Assembly (NCBI GenBank): GCA_019637395.1
Contig: JAHBVR010000006.1
Coordinates: 62,001-126,000, forward strand
Reading direction: 5' to 3'
Source of the DNA: Vulcanimicrobiota bacterium
Lineage (GTDB): Bacteria > Vulcanimicrobiota > Xenobia > Xenobiales > JADMJV01
Length of the DNA stretch: 64,000 nucleotides
Shown here piece after piece: positions 8,885 to 17,687 of this stretch; positions within the stretch are counted from its first letter, which is position 1; each line of letters opens with the position of its first letter. The position numbers and the translations under genes are program-made. The notes below the pieces were generated by a model. It saw only the letters and a program-made list of their open reading frames with translations. It did not search any database and had not been told where the DNA came from.

Positions 8885-9556
8885 CTACTCTGGGCGGCGC
8901 CAGACTTCCGTTCCCTCATCATTGACGGGCAGGGCGGCGCTGCCCTGGAAGTCGCCGCCATCGAGCGGCAGGGCCTCGGGTGAGAGCAATTGGGAGACCG
9001 ACAGGTGATCGGCATCTTCCAGTTGAGTGGCCTGGGGCCGCCGGGGGGCTTCGAAATTAAGCTGGATGTCGCCCACCGCCACCACGTCGCCTTCTTGCAG
9101 CAAATACTCCTGGACGCGCTGGCCATTTACAAAACAGCCGTTCTTGCCGCCGATATCGCGGAACAGGTAACCTTCGGCCAGGCGTACGATTTCGGCATGG
9201 CGGCGCGAGACGGAGTGGTGATTGACCATCACGTCGCAATGGACGTCGCGCCCGATCACCACATGGCTTTTATTCAAAGGATAACCGGACTTGAGGCCCT
9301 CGCCGCGCGGTCGCAACCAGGCCCAGGGTTGGCGGGGCACTTCCGGGCGAATGGTTTCTTCTTCGGTGGGCGGAAAGAACTTGAGACCCAGGGCATAGGC
9401 CACGATCAGCGAGCCCAGGAAGGTCAGCATCACGATCAGCAACTGCACCGGCGCCGGCACGGGCATCTTGGTGCAGATATAGTTGCAGCCCAGCACGCCG
9501 GCCAGGCAGCCTACCATGACAATGACCGACATGAGGGCCCAGCGCTTGAGGATCAT
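8885..9556 (-). CDS. Membrane FHA-domain protein
   Basis: A 223-residue protein with two N-terminal transmembrane segments (about residues 7-27 and 38-58). A cytoplasmic FHA domain follows at ~90-165. The FHA core is clear: V-I-G-R-D-V-H-C-D-V, H-H-S-V-S-R-R-H-A-E-I and G-G-K-N-G-C-F-V-N-G. FHA domains bind phosphothreonine peptides, so the partner is probably the kinase encoded immediately upstream; the two genes overlap by 4 bp. The C-terminal ~50 residues are acidic and lack clear domains. It may recruit phosphorylated proteins to the membrane or connect the kinase to the SGNH protein encoded downstream. Confidence 0.88.
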   Translation of the reverse strand: MILKRWALMSVIVMVGCLAGVLGCNYICTKMPVPAPVQLLIVMLTFLGSLIVAYALGLKFFPPTEEETIRPEVPRQPWAWLRPRGEGLKSGYPLNKSHVVIGRDVHCDVMVNHHSVSRRHAEIVRLAEGYLFRDIGGKNGCFVNGQRVQEYLLQEGDVVAVGDIQLNFEAPRRPQATQLEDADHLSVSQLLSPEALPLDGGDFQGSAALPVNDEGTEVWRRPE

Positions 9557-11766
9557 TTACCCCCTCCTTCACGCAACCAGACCCACTGGCCATTGCGTGC
9601 CTCCAACAGCGAAAAGCGAGCCGGCTCCAGTTCCCCATTGCGGTCGCTGTGCCAGGTCAGGCCTGTCTGCCGGGTCTCTCCCAACATATGGGAACCCACT
9701 CGGGAGAGGGCGTCAAACATGAGCGCGTTCCGATCGGGAGTTTGAAAAAAATCGGCCACCGTCGGATCCGCCGCATAGGGAGTGGCTTGCGACAGAGCAT
9801 ACAAACGATAACCCGCCGGAATCCCTGAAGGGGGTTGTTCGCTCAGAGCGCCGGCCGGGACGATGGTCAAAAGCCGACCACCATTGATCTTGGGCCAGTT
9901 CTCCACCGTCTTTAACTGCTCGGCATCCACCACCAACAAAGGCTTGGGGTTCTGCTTGAGCAACTTGACGATGGTATCCGGACCGCCGAAGCTTTCCTGC
10001 TTACTGCCGCTAGGCGCCGGGGGCTCCTTAGCCAACCAGATCGGCTCGCTCAACTGCATCTGGTGAAGCAACTCCGCGTAATTCGTCTCCGGAACGGGCA
10101 GGGTCTTGGCGGCTACCGGGTCGGCCTTAGCGCGCGCCCCCACCCAAAAGAGCGGCGGGCTCTTATCGAACCAGCCGGCCCAGCCATTGGGACGCTGAGC
10201 AGGAGGATAGACCAGCAGCCCATCGGCCGGACGGCCTTCGCGGAAACGCTCCCTCCCCATGGCCCGGCGCACGGCCCCGGCCCAGTCGCTCTCGACGTTC
10301 TCCAATGAGATGACCAGCAGGGTGCCTTCGCGGCTCGCTTCATTCCAATTGGAACGTTGCCAGGCCGCCAGGGTGGCGGCCACTTTCTGGTCGGCTGGAG
10401 CGATCACCGACAAACGGCGGATGGGTCGGCCACTGCCGTAAACCAGGGCGTTCTGGTAAGCTAAAACCTCCTCAGGAGTGGCTTTGCCGTCACGCACCGG
10501 ACGGCCCAGTTCTTCAGCGGCGGCCGGCACCGGGCCACCCAGGAGCAACGATTTCTCCGCATCCGACAGCGGCGGAGCCGAGCTGGGGATGAGAAACTGC
10601 AACTGGCCCAGCAACCGATTGAACTGCTCACCGGCGGCCGTGCGCCAGTTGGCCGGCGCCTGGGTCGCCCCGACCCCGAGGCCCACCGCCAACAAAACCA
10701 TAACCAGACCACCCTTGCCGCGCCGCTTGCGCAGGGGGGGTGGGGCCGCCGTCACCGTGGGCGGCGGGGCGGGGGTGGGCGACGGCGTTGGAGTGGCCGC
10801 AGGAGCGGGGGTAACGGCGGTGGCCGGCCCGGTGGTAGCCGCCTGTTGTTGAGCCTGAGCAGCGGCCTGTGCCATGGAGGGGGGCAGCTTGGGCACGGTC
10901 GCCCCCGGGCCCGGCTGGTTGAGCGTGGAGAAAGGCACGCTGGTGCCCACCACCAGGCCGTGATTGCGCATGACCACCTGAAGGTCACGTTTCATGTCGA
11001 GGCAGTTGTCATAGCGCTTGTCCGGGTCCAACTGCGTGGCCCGCGCGATGAGGGCCTCCATCTCGGCGCTGACCTTGGGATTGAGCGAACGCGCCGGCGG
11101 AATCAAGAAAGGAGTCTGCGAGATGGTCGGATCAAAGCCGGTGACGGCGTGATGAAGGGTCACACCCAGCGCGTAGATATCCGAACGCGGATCGGTCTGA
11201 CCGCTGTACTGCTCCGGCGGAGCGTAACCCGGCGAACCAATCCGCATGGTGTCGCCCTTCTTGGCGCTGGTAAAGTGGCGGGCGATACCGAAGTCGATCA
11301 GCTTCACCTGATCGTTGACGATCATGATATTGGACGGCTTCACGTCTCGGAACACGATGGGCGGATTCTGGCGATGCAGGTAATAAAGCACCGTGGCCAT
11401 CTGCGAACCCCAGGCCGAGGCCATCTTCTCCTCGATGGTGCCGCGGTCTTGAATGATCTTGCCGAGGTCGTCGCCCTGACAGTATTCCATGGACAGGTAA
11501 TACTTGCCCTGGAAGATAAACTTGTCGAAAACCTTGGGGATATGCGGATGATTGAGCGTGGCCAGCAACTGGGCTTCGCGCATGAAGAGGTTCTCGGCCT
11601 GTTTCTGCTCATTGGGGTCGGCATAGCGCGCCGTCATCTCCTTGATGACCCGCACCGCATTGCCTTGCTGCAGGTCGGTGGCGATATACAGATTGCTCAT
11701 CCCGCCTTGCCCAAGCAGGCGTTCGATTACATAACGAGGTCCAATTCGCGTTCCTGGTGCTAGCAC
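9553..11766 (-). CDS. Receptor Ser/Thr kinase with periplasmic-binding-protein-like sensor
   Basis: A 737-residue kinase. Residues 1-270 are a Hanks-type kinase: G-Q-G-G-M-S-N-L-Y glycine loop, V-I-K-E-M lysine, F-R-D-V-K-P-S-N catalytic loop (Phe in place of the usual His), D-F-G and A-P-P-E-Q. A Pro/Ala/Thr-rich linker (~290-345) leads to one transmembrane helix near residue 355. The ~370-residue external part ends in a D-R-N-G-E-L segment reminiscent of type I substrate-binding proteins of the branched-chain amino-acid (Peripla_BP_6) class. That fold replaces the PASTA repeats of PknB and suggests small-molecule sensing. The GTG start is 10 bp after the upstream pseudokinase gene. The kinase call is firm; the sensor fold is inferred from weak similarity. 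Confidence 0.88.
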   Translation of the reverse strand: MLAPGTRIGPRYVIERLLGQGGMSNLYIATDLQQGNAVRVIKEMTARYADPNEQKQAENLFMREAQLLATLNHPHIPKVFDKFIFQGKYYLSMEYCQGDDLGKIIQDRGTIEEKMASAWGSQMATVLYYLHRQNPPIVFRDVKPSNIMIVNDQVKLIDFGIARHFTSAKKGDTMRIGSPGYAPPEQYSGQTDPRSDIYALGVTLHHAVTGFDPTISQTPFLIPPARSLNPKVSAEMEALIARATQLDPDKRYDNCLDMKRDLQVVMRNHGLVVGTSVPFSTLNQPGPGATVPKLPPSMAQAAAQAQQQAATTGPATAVTPAPAATPTPSPTPAPPPTVTAAPPPLRKRRGKGGLVMVLLAVGLGVGATQAPANWRTAAGEQFNRLLGQLQFLIPSSAPPLSDAEKSLLLGGPVPAAAEELGRPVRDGKATPEEVLAYQNALVYGSGRPIRRLSVIAPADQKVAATLAAWQRSNWNEASREGTLLVISLENVESDWAGAVRRAMGRERFREGRPADGLLVYPPAQRPNGWAGWFDKSPPLFWVGARAKADPVAAKTLPVPETNYAELLHQMQLSEPIWLAKEPPAPSGSKQESFGGPDTIVKLLKQNPKPLLVVDAEQLKTVENWPKINGGRLLTIVPAGALSEQPPSGIPAGYRLYALSQATPYAADPTVADFFQTPDRNALMFDALSRVGSHMLGETRQTGLTWHSDRNGELEPARFSLLEARNGQWVWLREGGGK

Positions 11767-11776
11767 GGCCCGTCCT

Positions 11777-12766
11777 TCACAACAATCCCAAGTATCGCAG
11801 GGCGACAGCGCTGCCAGCTCCCAGACAGAGCAAAAGCAGCATCACCACTCCCCAGGGGAACCCCCCCGACTTTGATTCGACTCGAAAGTTGCCGCCTCCC
11901 GGTAAGGGAATTTGCTCCAAACGTTGGGTTCCGCCCTTCTTTTTAGAGCGAGCCGGCTTACTGTTGAGAATGGTCTGCAGGGCCTTGGCCAGATCGGCCA
12001 GCGAAGCATAGCGTTGCGAACGCTCATTGCAGGTAGCTTTTTCGATCATATCTACAGTGCGATCACTGATGCCCGGATTGTGGTGCTGGAGTGGAGGGAG
12101 GGCGAAAGGAGTGGTTCCGGGATTGTGGCCGGTCATCAGATGGTACATCAAGGCCCCTACGTTGTAGACCAACGTCTGGCCGTCGATGGAGGCGTCTTCG
12201 GCATACTGCTCCGGCGCGGCATAGTCCGGGGCGCCCAGGCGGGCTTCCCTCTGAAACAGCCGCGAGAAGCCGAAATCAATCAATTTGGTCTGGCCATCCG
12301 GGGTGTAGACCAGGTTGCCCAGGCTCAATTCACGGAACACGATCGGCGGAAGCTTTTTCCTGAGCAAAAAGTTCATCAATTCGCAAAGGGAGAAGCCAAT
12401 TCCCAGGGCGTCCCGCTCCGAGAGCCGCCCCGAGCGCTGCGATAAAATCACGTTCAAATCCAATCCGGGCACGAACTCACGAATGACGTAGAGGTGCAGG
12501 TCCTGCACAAAGAAGTCGACCAGCTTGGGCAACGAAGCGTGCTCCAAGGTCGAAAGCATGCGTGCTTCCGCTTCAAACTGAGTGATCAACCACTTGCGAT
12601 CGCCGCTGTCGATGCCCACCGGTTGCATCTGGCGGATGACCCAATGCTTGCCCTTGAGGTGCTGGTCTTCAGCCAGGTACATGTTGCGCAGACGGGTCGC
12701 ACTGAGCACCCGGACGATTTTGTAGCGGCCGCGCAAGCGACTTCCCTCAGACAACAAGGGAGGCAA
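11777..12766 (-). CDS. Tail-anchored Ser/Thr pseudokinase
   Basis: A 329-residue kinase-fold protein with a C-terminal membrane anchor (V-V-M-L-L-L-L-C-L-G region). It lacks most catalytic residues. The glycine loop is replaced by L-S-A-T-R-L, the VAIK lysine by Arg (W-V-I-R-Q), and the catalytic HRDLKxxN by F-R-E-L-S-L-G-N; the I-D-F-G motif is kept. The block P-P-I-V-F-R is shared with the adjacent active kinase, which suggests tandem duplication and decay of catalysis. The frame is open much further upstream, but I place the start at a TTG preceded by AAAGGAG 8 nt away, because residues before that do not look like protein. It probably acts as an allosteric partner or scaffold for the neighbouring kinase. 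Confidence 0.8.
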   Translation of the reverse strand: MPPLLSEGSRLRGRYKIVRVLSATRLRNMYLAEDQHLKGKHWVIRQMQPVGIDSGDRKWLITQFEAEARMLSTLEHASLPKLVDFFVQDLHLYVIREFVPGLDLNVILSQRSGRLSERDALGIGFSLCELMNFLLRKKLPPIVFRELSLGNLVYTPDGQTKLIDFGFSRLFQREARLGAPDYAAPEQYAEDASIDGQTLVYNVGALMYHLMTGHNPGTTPFALPPLQHHNPGISDRTVDMIEKATCNERSQRYASLADLAKALQTILNSKPARSKKKGGTQRLEQIPLPGGGNFRVESKSGGFPWGVVMLLLLCLGAGSAVALRYLGLL

Positions 12767-13016
12767 GCCCACGACTCCTTTCTTGACGACCGCCACGGAG
12801 CGCGGGGCGCAGGATATTAAGCCTTGTCGTTCTTGCCGTGACGAGCTTTCCCTTGCAGGTAAAAGGAGCAAGAACTCGGCCGCAGAAAGGGCAGCCCACC
12901 TGACGGATAGCCACCGTCTTTTTTTCTGTCCTGGATTGAATTCTCTTGCAGCCTGGGTAGGCTTAAGGGTCCCAATCTGGGAACTCTGAACCTCTTCCGA
13001 AGGATTACGAACCGAC
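12767..13016. other. Divergent intergenic region between kinase operon and ABC cassette
   Basis: About 250 bp separate the pseudokinase start (minus) from the ABC ATPase start (plus) and must hold both promoters. I could not assign a convincing -35/-10 pair on either strand. A GAAGGA element at 12999-13004 lies just before the ABC gene ATG and serves as its ribosome-binding site. Confidence 0.5.
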
Positions 13017-13982
13017 ATGATAACGGCCAGCAATCTAACCAAACGCTTCAACGAGAAGCTCGCGGTCGACTCGCTGTCTTTTGAGATGGCGGCCGGCGAA
13101 GTACTCGGCTTCCTGGGCCCCAACGGGGCCGGTAAGACGACCACCATGAGGATGTTGACCTGCTACTTCCCGCCCACTTCGGGCACGGCCACGGTGGCCG
13201 GCTTCGACATCTACAACGACTCCAAGAAGATACGCCAAAACATCGGATACCTACCGGAACTGGTACCTCTCCACCCGGAGATGACTCCGCGGGAATTCGT
13301 CGGATTCGCGGCCGCCGCCAAAGGCGTGGCCCACGGCGACCGCAAGCGTTTTGTCGAGGAGGCGCTCGGCCGCTGCAACCTCTTGAATGTCGCCGACCAG
13401 CTCATCTCGCAGTTGTCGCGCGGCTACCGCCAGCGCGTGGGCCTGGCCCAGGCCATCGTCAACAAGCCTAAAGTGCTCATTTTGGACGAACCGACGGTGG
13501 GACTCGACCCCGCCCAGATCCTGGACATCCGCACTCTGATTCGCGACATCGCCCAGCACTCGACCGTGTTGCTGTCCACTCACATCCTGCCGGAAGTGGA
13601 AGCCATCTGCTCGCGTGTCATCATCATTTCCGGAGGGCGTATCCGAGCTCTCGACACTCCTGAGAATCTCACCAAGAGCCTGTCCTCCAATCAGCGCACT
13701 CTGGTCGAGTTGGGCGGCGTGGAAGATGAAGTGGCCGCCGAGGCGCTGGCCAAGATCGAGGGAGTCACCAGCGTTGGACCCTCCAGCCCTCATCATCTCT
13801 GGATCGACAGCCCGCGCGGCGTCGACCCGCGCGCCGAAATCGCCAAAATGGTGGTGGAAAAAGGCTGGCAGCTGCTCACTCTGCAAAGTCAGAATATGAA
13901 ACTCGAAGACATCTTCCTCAAAGTGGTCACCAGCGAAGCGACCTCCGAGGAAACCCGAGAAGAAGTGGGAGGTGCGGTCTGA
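13017..13982 (+). CDS. ABC transporter ATP-binding protein (Gld-like cassette)
   Basis: A 321-residue ABC ATPase. Walker A is G-P-N-G-A-G-K-T-T, the Q-loop region is G-Y-L-P-E, the signature is an L-S-R-G-Y-R-Q-R variant, Walker B is V-L-I-L-D-E-P-T-V-G-L-D-P, and the switch is L-L-S-T-H. The C-terminal ~90 residues form the extra domain common in multidrug/GldA-type subunits. Its 3' neighbours are an ABC-2-type permease, a GldG-like protein and a DUF4340 protein, a set known from gliding-motility loci of Bacteroidetes and also found in many bacteria that do not glide. It overlaps the permease gene by 1 bp. Confidence 0.95.
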   Translation: MITASNLTKRFNEKLAVDSLSFEMAAGEVLGFLGPNGAGKTTTMRMLTCYFPPTSGTATVAGFDIYNDSKKIRQNIGYLPELVPLHPEMTPREFVGFAAAAKGVAHGDRKRFVEEALGRCNLLNVADQLISQLSRGYRQRVGLAQAIVNKPKVLILDEPTVGLDPAQILDIRTLIRDIAQHSTVLLSTHILPEVEAICSRVIIISGGRIRALDTPENLTKSLSSNQRTLVELGGVEDEVAAEALAKIEGVTSVGPSSPHHLWIDSPRGVDPRAEIAKMVVEKGWQLLTLQSQNMKLEDIFLKVVTSEATSEETREEVGGAV

Positions 13983-14755
13983 TGCTGGCGATTTTCCGTC
14001 GCGATTTGTCCGCCTATTTCAACTCCATCACGGTATGGATCCTGACGGCGGCCTATCTGTTCGTCTCCGGACTGATCTTTACCCTGATGGTCAGCAACTT
14101 CGTGGAAAGCAGTATGGGAGGTCCTATGAGCGGGCGCACTCCCAACATCATGGACGAACTGGTGCTGGGCTATCAATGGTGGCTGGGCTTTCTGATGATC
14201 TTTCTGCTGCCCATGCTGACCATGCGACTGCTGGCCGAAGAAAAGCGCATCGGCACGCTGGAGTTGCTCTTTACCTACCCGGTCAACGAGTGGGAAATCG
14301 TGCTGGCCAAGTTCTTCGCCTCGCTGCTCACGGTGCTGGGCATGCTCGGCATGAGCTGCATCTCGCTGGCCTACATCAGCAGTAAAACCCCGCTGGATTG
14401 GACCCTGGTGGCTTCAGGCTACGCCGGTCTGGCACTGATGGCTTCCACCCTGATTGCCATCGGTCTGTGGGCCTCCAGCCTGAGCGCCAGCCAGGTCATC
14501 GCCGCCTGCATTACCTACGGGCTGGCCATGATGCTCTGGTTGATGCAGCTCCTGGACAAGTTCTTGCCCGAGAAACTGACCCAAGGCTTTGGGGAAGACA
14601 GCAAGGGCATCGGCAGTCTCGGCATCATGACTCACCTGGAGAGCTTTGCCCGCGGCAATATCTCCTCTCACGACATTGTATACTACCTGGCCTTGACGCT
14701 GCTCTTCTTATTCTTGACCGTGCGCGTGCTCGACAGCCGCAAGTGGAGGATGTAG
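13982..14755 (+). CDS. ABC-2-type permease (GldF-like)
   Basis: A 257-residue integral membrane protein with about six hydrophobic segments. An N-terminal segment (residues ~15-35) is followed by a loop with the R-T-P-N-I-M-D-E region, and then L-G-F-L-M-I-F-L-L-P-M-L-T-M-R, a typical ABC-2 permease element. The E-E-K-R-x-G-T-L-E-L-L coupling-helix motif near residue 85 is characteristic of the family and contacts the ATPase. It is the membrane-spanning partner of the preceding gene. Confidence 0.93.
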   Translation: MLAIFRRDLSAYFNSITVWILTAAYLFVSGLIFTLMVSNFVESSMGGPMSGRTPNIMDELVLGYQWWLGFLMIFLLPMLTMRLLAEEKRIGTLELLFTYPVNEWEIVLAKFFASLLTVLGMLGMSCISLAYISSKTPLDWTLVASGYAGLALMASTLIAIGLWASSLSASQVIAACITYGLAMMLWLMQLLDKFLPEKLTQGFGEDSKGIGSLGIMTHLESFARGNISSHDIVYYLALTLLFLFLTVRVLDSRKWRM

Positions 14756-14758
14756 TCG

Positions 14759-16153
14759 ATGGATAAGCGACTTTCTAGCTTTCTCAACACCGTCATTTCG
14801 GTGTGCATCGCCCTGGCGGTGTGGGTGCTCATCTTGTTGATCTCCAACAACAACACCCACCCCTTCGATATCACCAAGAACGGCCGCTATACGCTGGCTC
14901 CGCAGTCAAAGCAGGCGGTCACCAGCCTGACCACTCCGGTCAAGGTCTACGCCTTCAATGACGAGAAGAGCAAAGCCAAAAGCGAAGAGCTGCTCAAACG
15001 CTACAGCAACGTCGACCCTCAGAAATTCACCTATGAAGTGGTCGACCCCATCAAAAAGCCGCTACTGGCCAAGAAGTTCGGCATTCGCATGCGCGGGGAA
15101 GGCGCCATCGAAATCAAAGAAGGCAAAGGACGCACCGAACGTCTGACCGGCATCAGCGAAGAAGAAATCACGGCCGCGCTGCTCAAACTGCAACGCAACG
15201 CCACCTACAAGGCCTACTTCCTGACCGGTCACGGCGAGCGCGACCTCAACCAGAGTGAAGCCACCGGCATGAGCCAGTTGCGCGCCGACCTGGTCAAGGA
15301 AGGTTTTGTGGTGGAGCCGCTCAGCCTGACGGCCACCCCCAAGATTCCCGCCGACACCAACCTGCTGGTGCTGGCCGGCCCCATCCAACCCTTGCTGCCC
15401 GGCGAACAGAAGCTGGTCAAGGACTACGTGGACAACTACGGACGGCTGCTGCTTCTCTATGAAGCCGAGACGCCCGACAGTTACACCGAGCTGGTCAAGC
15501 CCTACGGCATCGAGACCACCGGCAACATTATTCTCGATCAGGCCTCTGAACTGCTCAAGGCGGAACCCGTTTTCTCGGTCGGTCTACGCTACGACCCGGC
15601 TCACGCCATCACCAAGGATTATAAAATCCAGACCATGTTCATGCTGGCTCGCGCCCTGAAGACCGCCGCCACCGCGCCGGCCGGCGTGATCGACACCGTG
15701 CTCATCACCACCAACCCCAATCCGCCCACGGCTCTGGAAGTGCCGCTGGCCGAAGTGGTGGGCCAGACTTCGCTGAAAATTGACCCGTCCAAGCTCAAGC
15801 CCAGCGTGGCCACTCTGGCGATCGCGGCCGAGAAGAAGGAAGAAGCTCCGAAAGCTTCACCCACTCCCGCCCCCGACCAGGCCAAGAACACGCGCCAGGT
15901 GCGAGTGGTGGCCGTGGCCGACGCCGACGCTCTGAGCAACCAGCTCTACATCGTCAACAAGGACTTCGCCCTCAACAGCTTCAACTGGCTGGCCGCCAAC
16001 GACACGGCCATCTCCATCCGCCCCAAGGATGAACTGGCTCAACCGCTCACCATGTCGGGCCAGGAACAGACCAAGATGGGCTTCCTGGTGGTGCTGCTGC
16101 TGCCGTGCCTGATGGTCGGCCTCGGTCTCTTCAACGTGATGCGGAGGCAGTAG
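14759..16153 (+). CDS. GldG-like ABC transporter auxiliary protein
   Basis: A 464-residue protein with an N-terminal transmembrane segment (residues ~12-32), a large external domain and a C-terminal transmembrane segment (M-G-F-L-V-V-L-L-L-P-C-L region). The external part has the Y-T-L-A-P-Q-S-K-Q-A-V and F-L-T-G-H-G-E-R-D motifs of the ABC-type uncharacterised transport (GldG) family. A Lys/Glu/Ala/Pro-rich insertion lies near residue 365. It begins 3 bp after the permease stop, so it should be made with it. Confidence 0.9.
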   Translation: MDKRLSSFLNTVISVCIALAVWVLILLISNNNTHPFDITKNGRYTLAPQSKQAVTSLTTPVKVYAFNDEKSKAKSEELLKRYSNVDPQKFTYEVVDPIKKPLLAKKFGIRMRGEGAIEIKEGKGRTERLTGISEEEITAALLKLQRNATYKAYFLTGHGERDLNQSEATGMSQLRADLVKEGFVVEPLSLTATPKIPADTNLLVLAGPIQPLLPGEQKLVKDYVDNYGRLLLLYEAETPDSYTELVKPYGIETTGNIILDQASELLKAEPVFSVGLRYDPAHAITKDYKIQTMFMLARALKTAATAPAGVIDTVLITTNPNPPTALEVPLAEVVGQTSLKIDPSKLKPSVATLAIAAEKKEEAPKASPTPAPDQAKNTRQVRVVAVADADALSNQLYIVNKDFALNSFNWLAANDTAISIRPKDELAQPLTMSGQEQTKMGFLVVLLLPCLMVGLGLFNVMRRQ

Positions 16154-16157
16154 TCCC

Positions 16158-17621
16158 ATGAACCGTGGCAATCTCGTTGCGCTCCTGCTGGTGGCCGGCC
16201 TGGGCGCCTTTTTCTACATGCATGACGTCAAGGGTGGGAAAGAACGCAAAGCCAAGGAAACTCAAGAAAAACGCTACTTTCCCGAACTCGAGAAAAAAGA
16301 TGTGACCAGTCTGAAAATCGAAAAGCTGGGAGCGCCGTCCTTCGTTCACGAGATGAGCAAGGAAAACGGCATCTGGGTACTGCAGGGCAAGGAACCGGTG
16401 GTTTTGCGCACCGCCTCCACCGGCCAGTCCGTCAAAGCCCTGGTCGAGTTGCAGAAGGCGGAAGACGCCGGCGACGCCACCTCCAAGCCGGAAGACTTTG
16501 GCCTGGACAAACCGAGCTACAAGCTTACCTTGAAAGATCGCAAGGGCCAGGACCACTCGCTGCTGCTGGGCGCCAAGACACCCGACGACAGCGGTTACTA
16601 CGTAACTCCGGGCCCAGGTAAGCCCATTACCAGCATCGCCACCTCGCTGACGGACCTGCTCGACCCGGCTACCGACAATCAGCGCGAGATGAGCCCGCTG
16701 GTCTTCGAGCCCTCCACCGCCAATAAAATCGTCCTGGAGAGTGCCGGCGGTCCGCCCATCGAGGTGGCCCTGAGCAAGCCCCGGGAAGACAGCGGCACCG
16801 ACGATGATAGCGACGACGGCATGGAAATTCAGGATCTGGGCGAAGAGTGGAAGGTGGTGCGGCCGGAAGCGGCCGCGGCCGACGGAGCCAAAATCCGCGA
16901 TCTGCTTTTCAACTGGCGCAGCGTCAAGGTGGGGCGCTTCATGAAGGCGGACGAAAAGGTCGCTTTTGAACCGAGCACCGTCAAATTGACGGTCTACGTG
17001 GATCGCCAGAGCAAGCCATTCGTGCTCGACGTGGGCCCGGGAGTTCCGGGCAAGCCCGGCCTCTACTATGCCCGCCGCACTCCCCCCAATGAACAAATGG
17101 TGCTGGAAATCAAGGACTTCAAACTACTGGAACCTAAACTCGCCAACGTCCTGCAGCGCCACCTTTATGTCTTCCAGCCGGAGGAGGCCACCCGTCTGGA
17201 GGCCACCATCGACAAGCTGAAAATCGAAGGCAGCAAGAGCCAGGACAGCTGGAAAGTGACCGCTCCCAAAGTCGCCAAAGACAAGGAAGAAGCCCAGAAA
17301 ACGGCGGCCTCCGACCTGGTCTGGGAGCTGAAGAACCTGGAATGGTCTTCCAAGCCCGACGCCAAGAGCGTTGGGGAGTGGAAAGAGCGCGCCGCCCTGG
17401 AAGCCTGGGGTGAAGACAAAAAGAGCCTGGCCAAAGTGAGCCTGGGACAACCCGGTCCCAATGGACAGGGTGCTTACGTCAAAGACGGAGCCGGGGTAGT
17501 CTACCTGGTGGAAAAGGATCCCTATCAGCGCTGGGTAGACATCAAGTTGCGCCTGGAAGGCAAGGGACCGGCCGTCACCCCGACGCCCAAGCCGGCGCCG
17601 TTTGTGCTACCCGGGCAATAA
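16158..17621 (+). CDS. DUF4340 family protein of the Gld-like ABC cassette
   Basis: A 487-residue protein anchored by one N-terminal hydrophobic helix (L-V-A-L-L-L-V-A-G-L region). It contains repeated W-x-L or K-V-x-P strands and the blocks D-F-G-L-D-K-P and Y-Y-V-T, both typical of DUF4340, which is almost always encoded after GldG-like genes. The molecular role of the family is not established. The 3' end carries a Pro/Thr-rich tail. It starts 4 bp after the GldG-like gene, so the four-gene cassette 13017-17621 is one unit. Confidence 0.88.
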   Translation: MNRGNLVALLLVAGLGAFFYMHDVKGGKERKAKETQEKRYFPELEKKDVTSLKIEKLGAPSFVHEMSKENGIWVLQGKEPVVLRTASTGQSVKALVELQKAEDAGDATSKPEDFGLDKPSYKLTLKDRKGQDHSLLLGAKTPDDSGYYVTPGPGKPITSIATSLTDLLDPATDNQREMSPLVFEPSTANKIVLESAGGPPIEVALSKPREDSGTDDDSDDGMEIQDLGEEWKVVRPEAAAADGAKIRDLLFNWRSVKVGRFMKADEKVAFEPSTVKLTVYVDRQSKPFVLDVGPGVPGKPGLYYARRTPPNEQMVLEIKDFKLLEPKLANVLQRHLYVFQPEEATRLEATIDKLKIEGSKSQDSWKVTAPKVAKDKEEAQKTAASDLVWELKNLEWSSKPDAKSVGEWKERAALEAWGEDKKSLAKVSLGQPGPNGQGAYVKDGAGVVYLVEKDPYQRWVDIKLRLEGKGPAVTPTPKPAPFVLPGQ

Positions 17622-17687
17622 GGGTGGGGGAAAGCCCGTTCCAAGCGAGAAGGGCCCGCTAGAACACGGAAGGACCAAGAAAACTCA

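Noticed and set aside
8697-9745. Plus-strand open frames at 8697-9008 and 8990-9745
   Set aside because: They lie antisense to the FHA and kinase genes, have composition typical of reversed GC-rich coding DNA, and contain no family motif.
9553-11766. Kinase at 9553 as a second pseudokinase, because of FRD in place of HRD
   Set aside because: The Lys, catalytic Asp, Lys and Asn of the catalytic loop and DFG are all present; only the non-essential His is changed.
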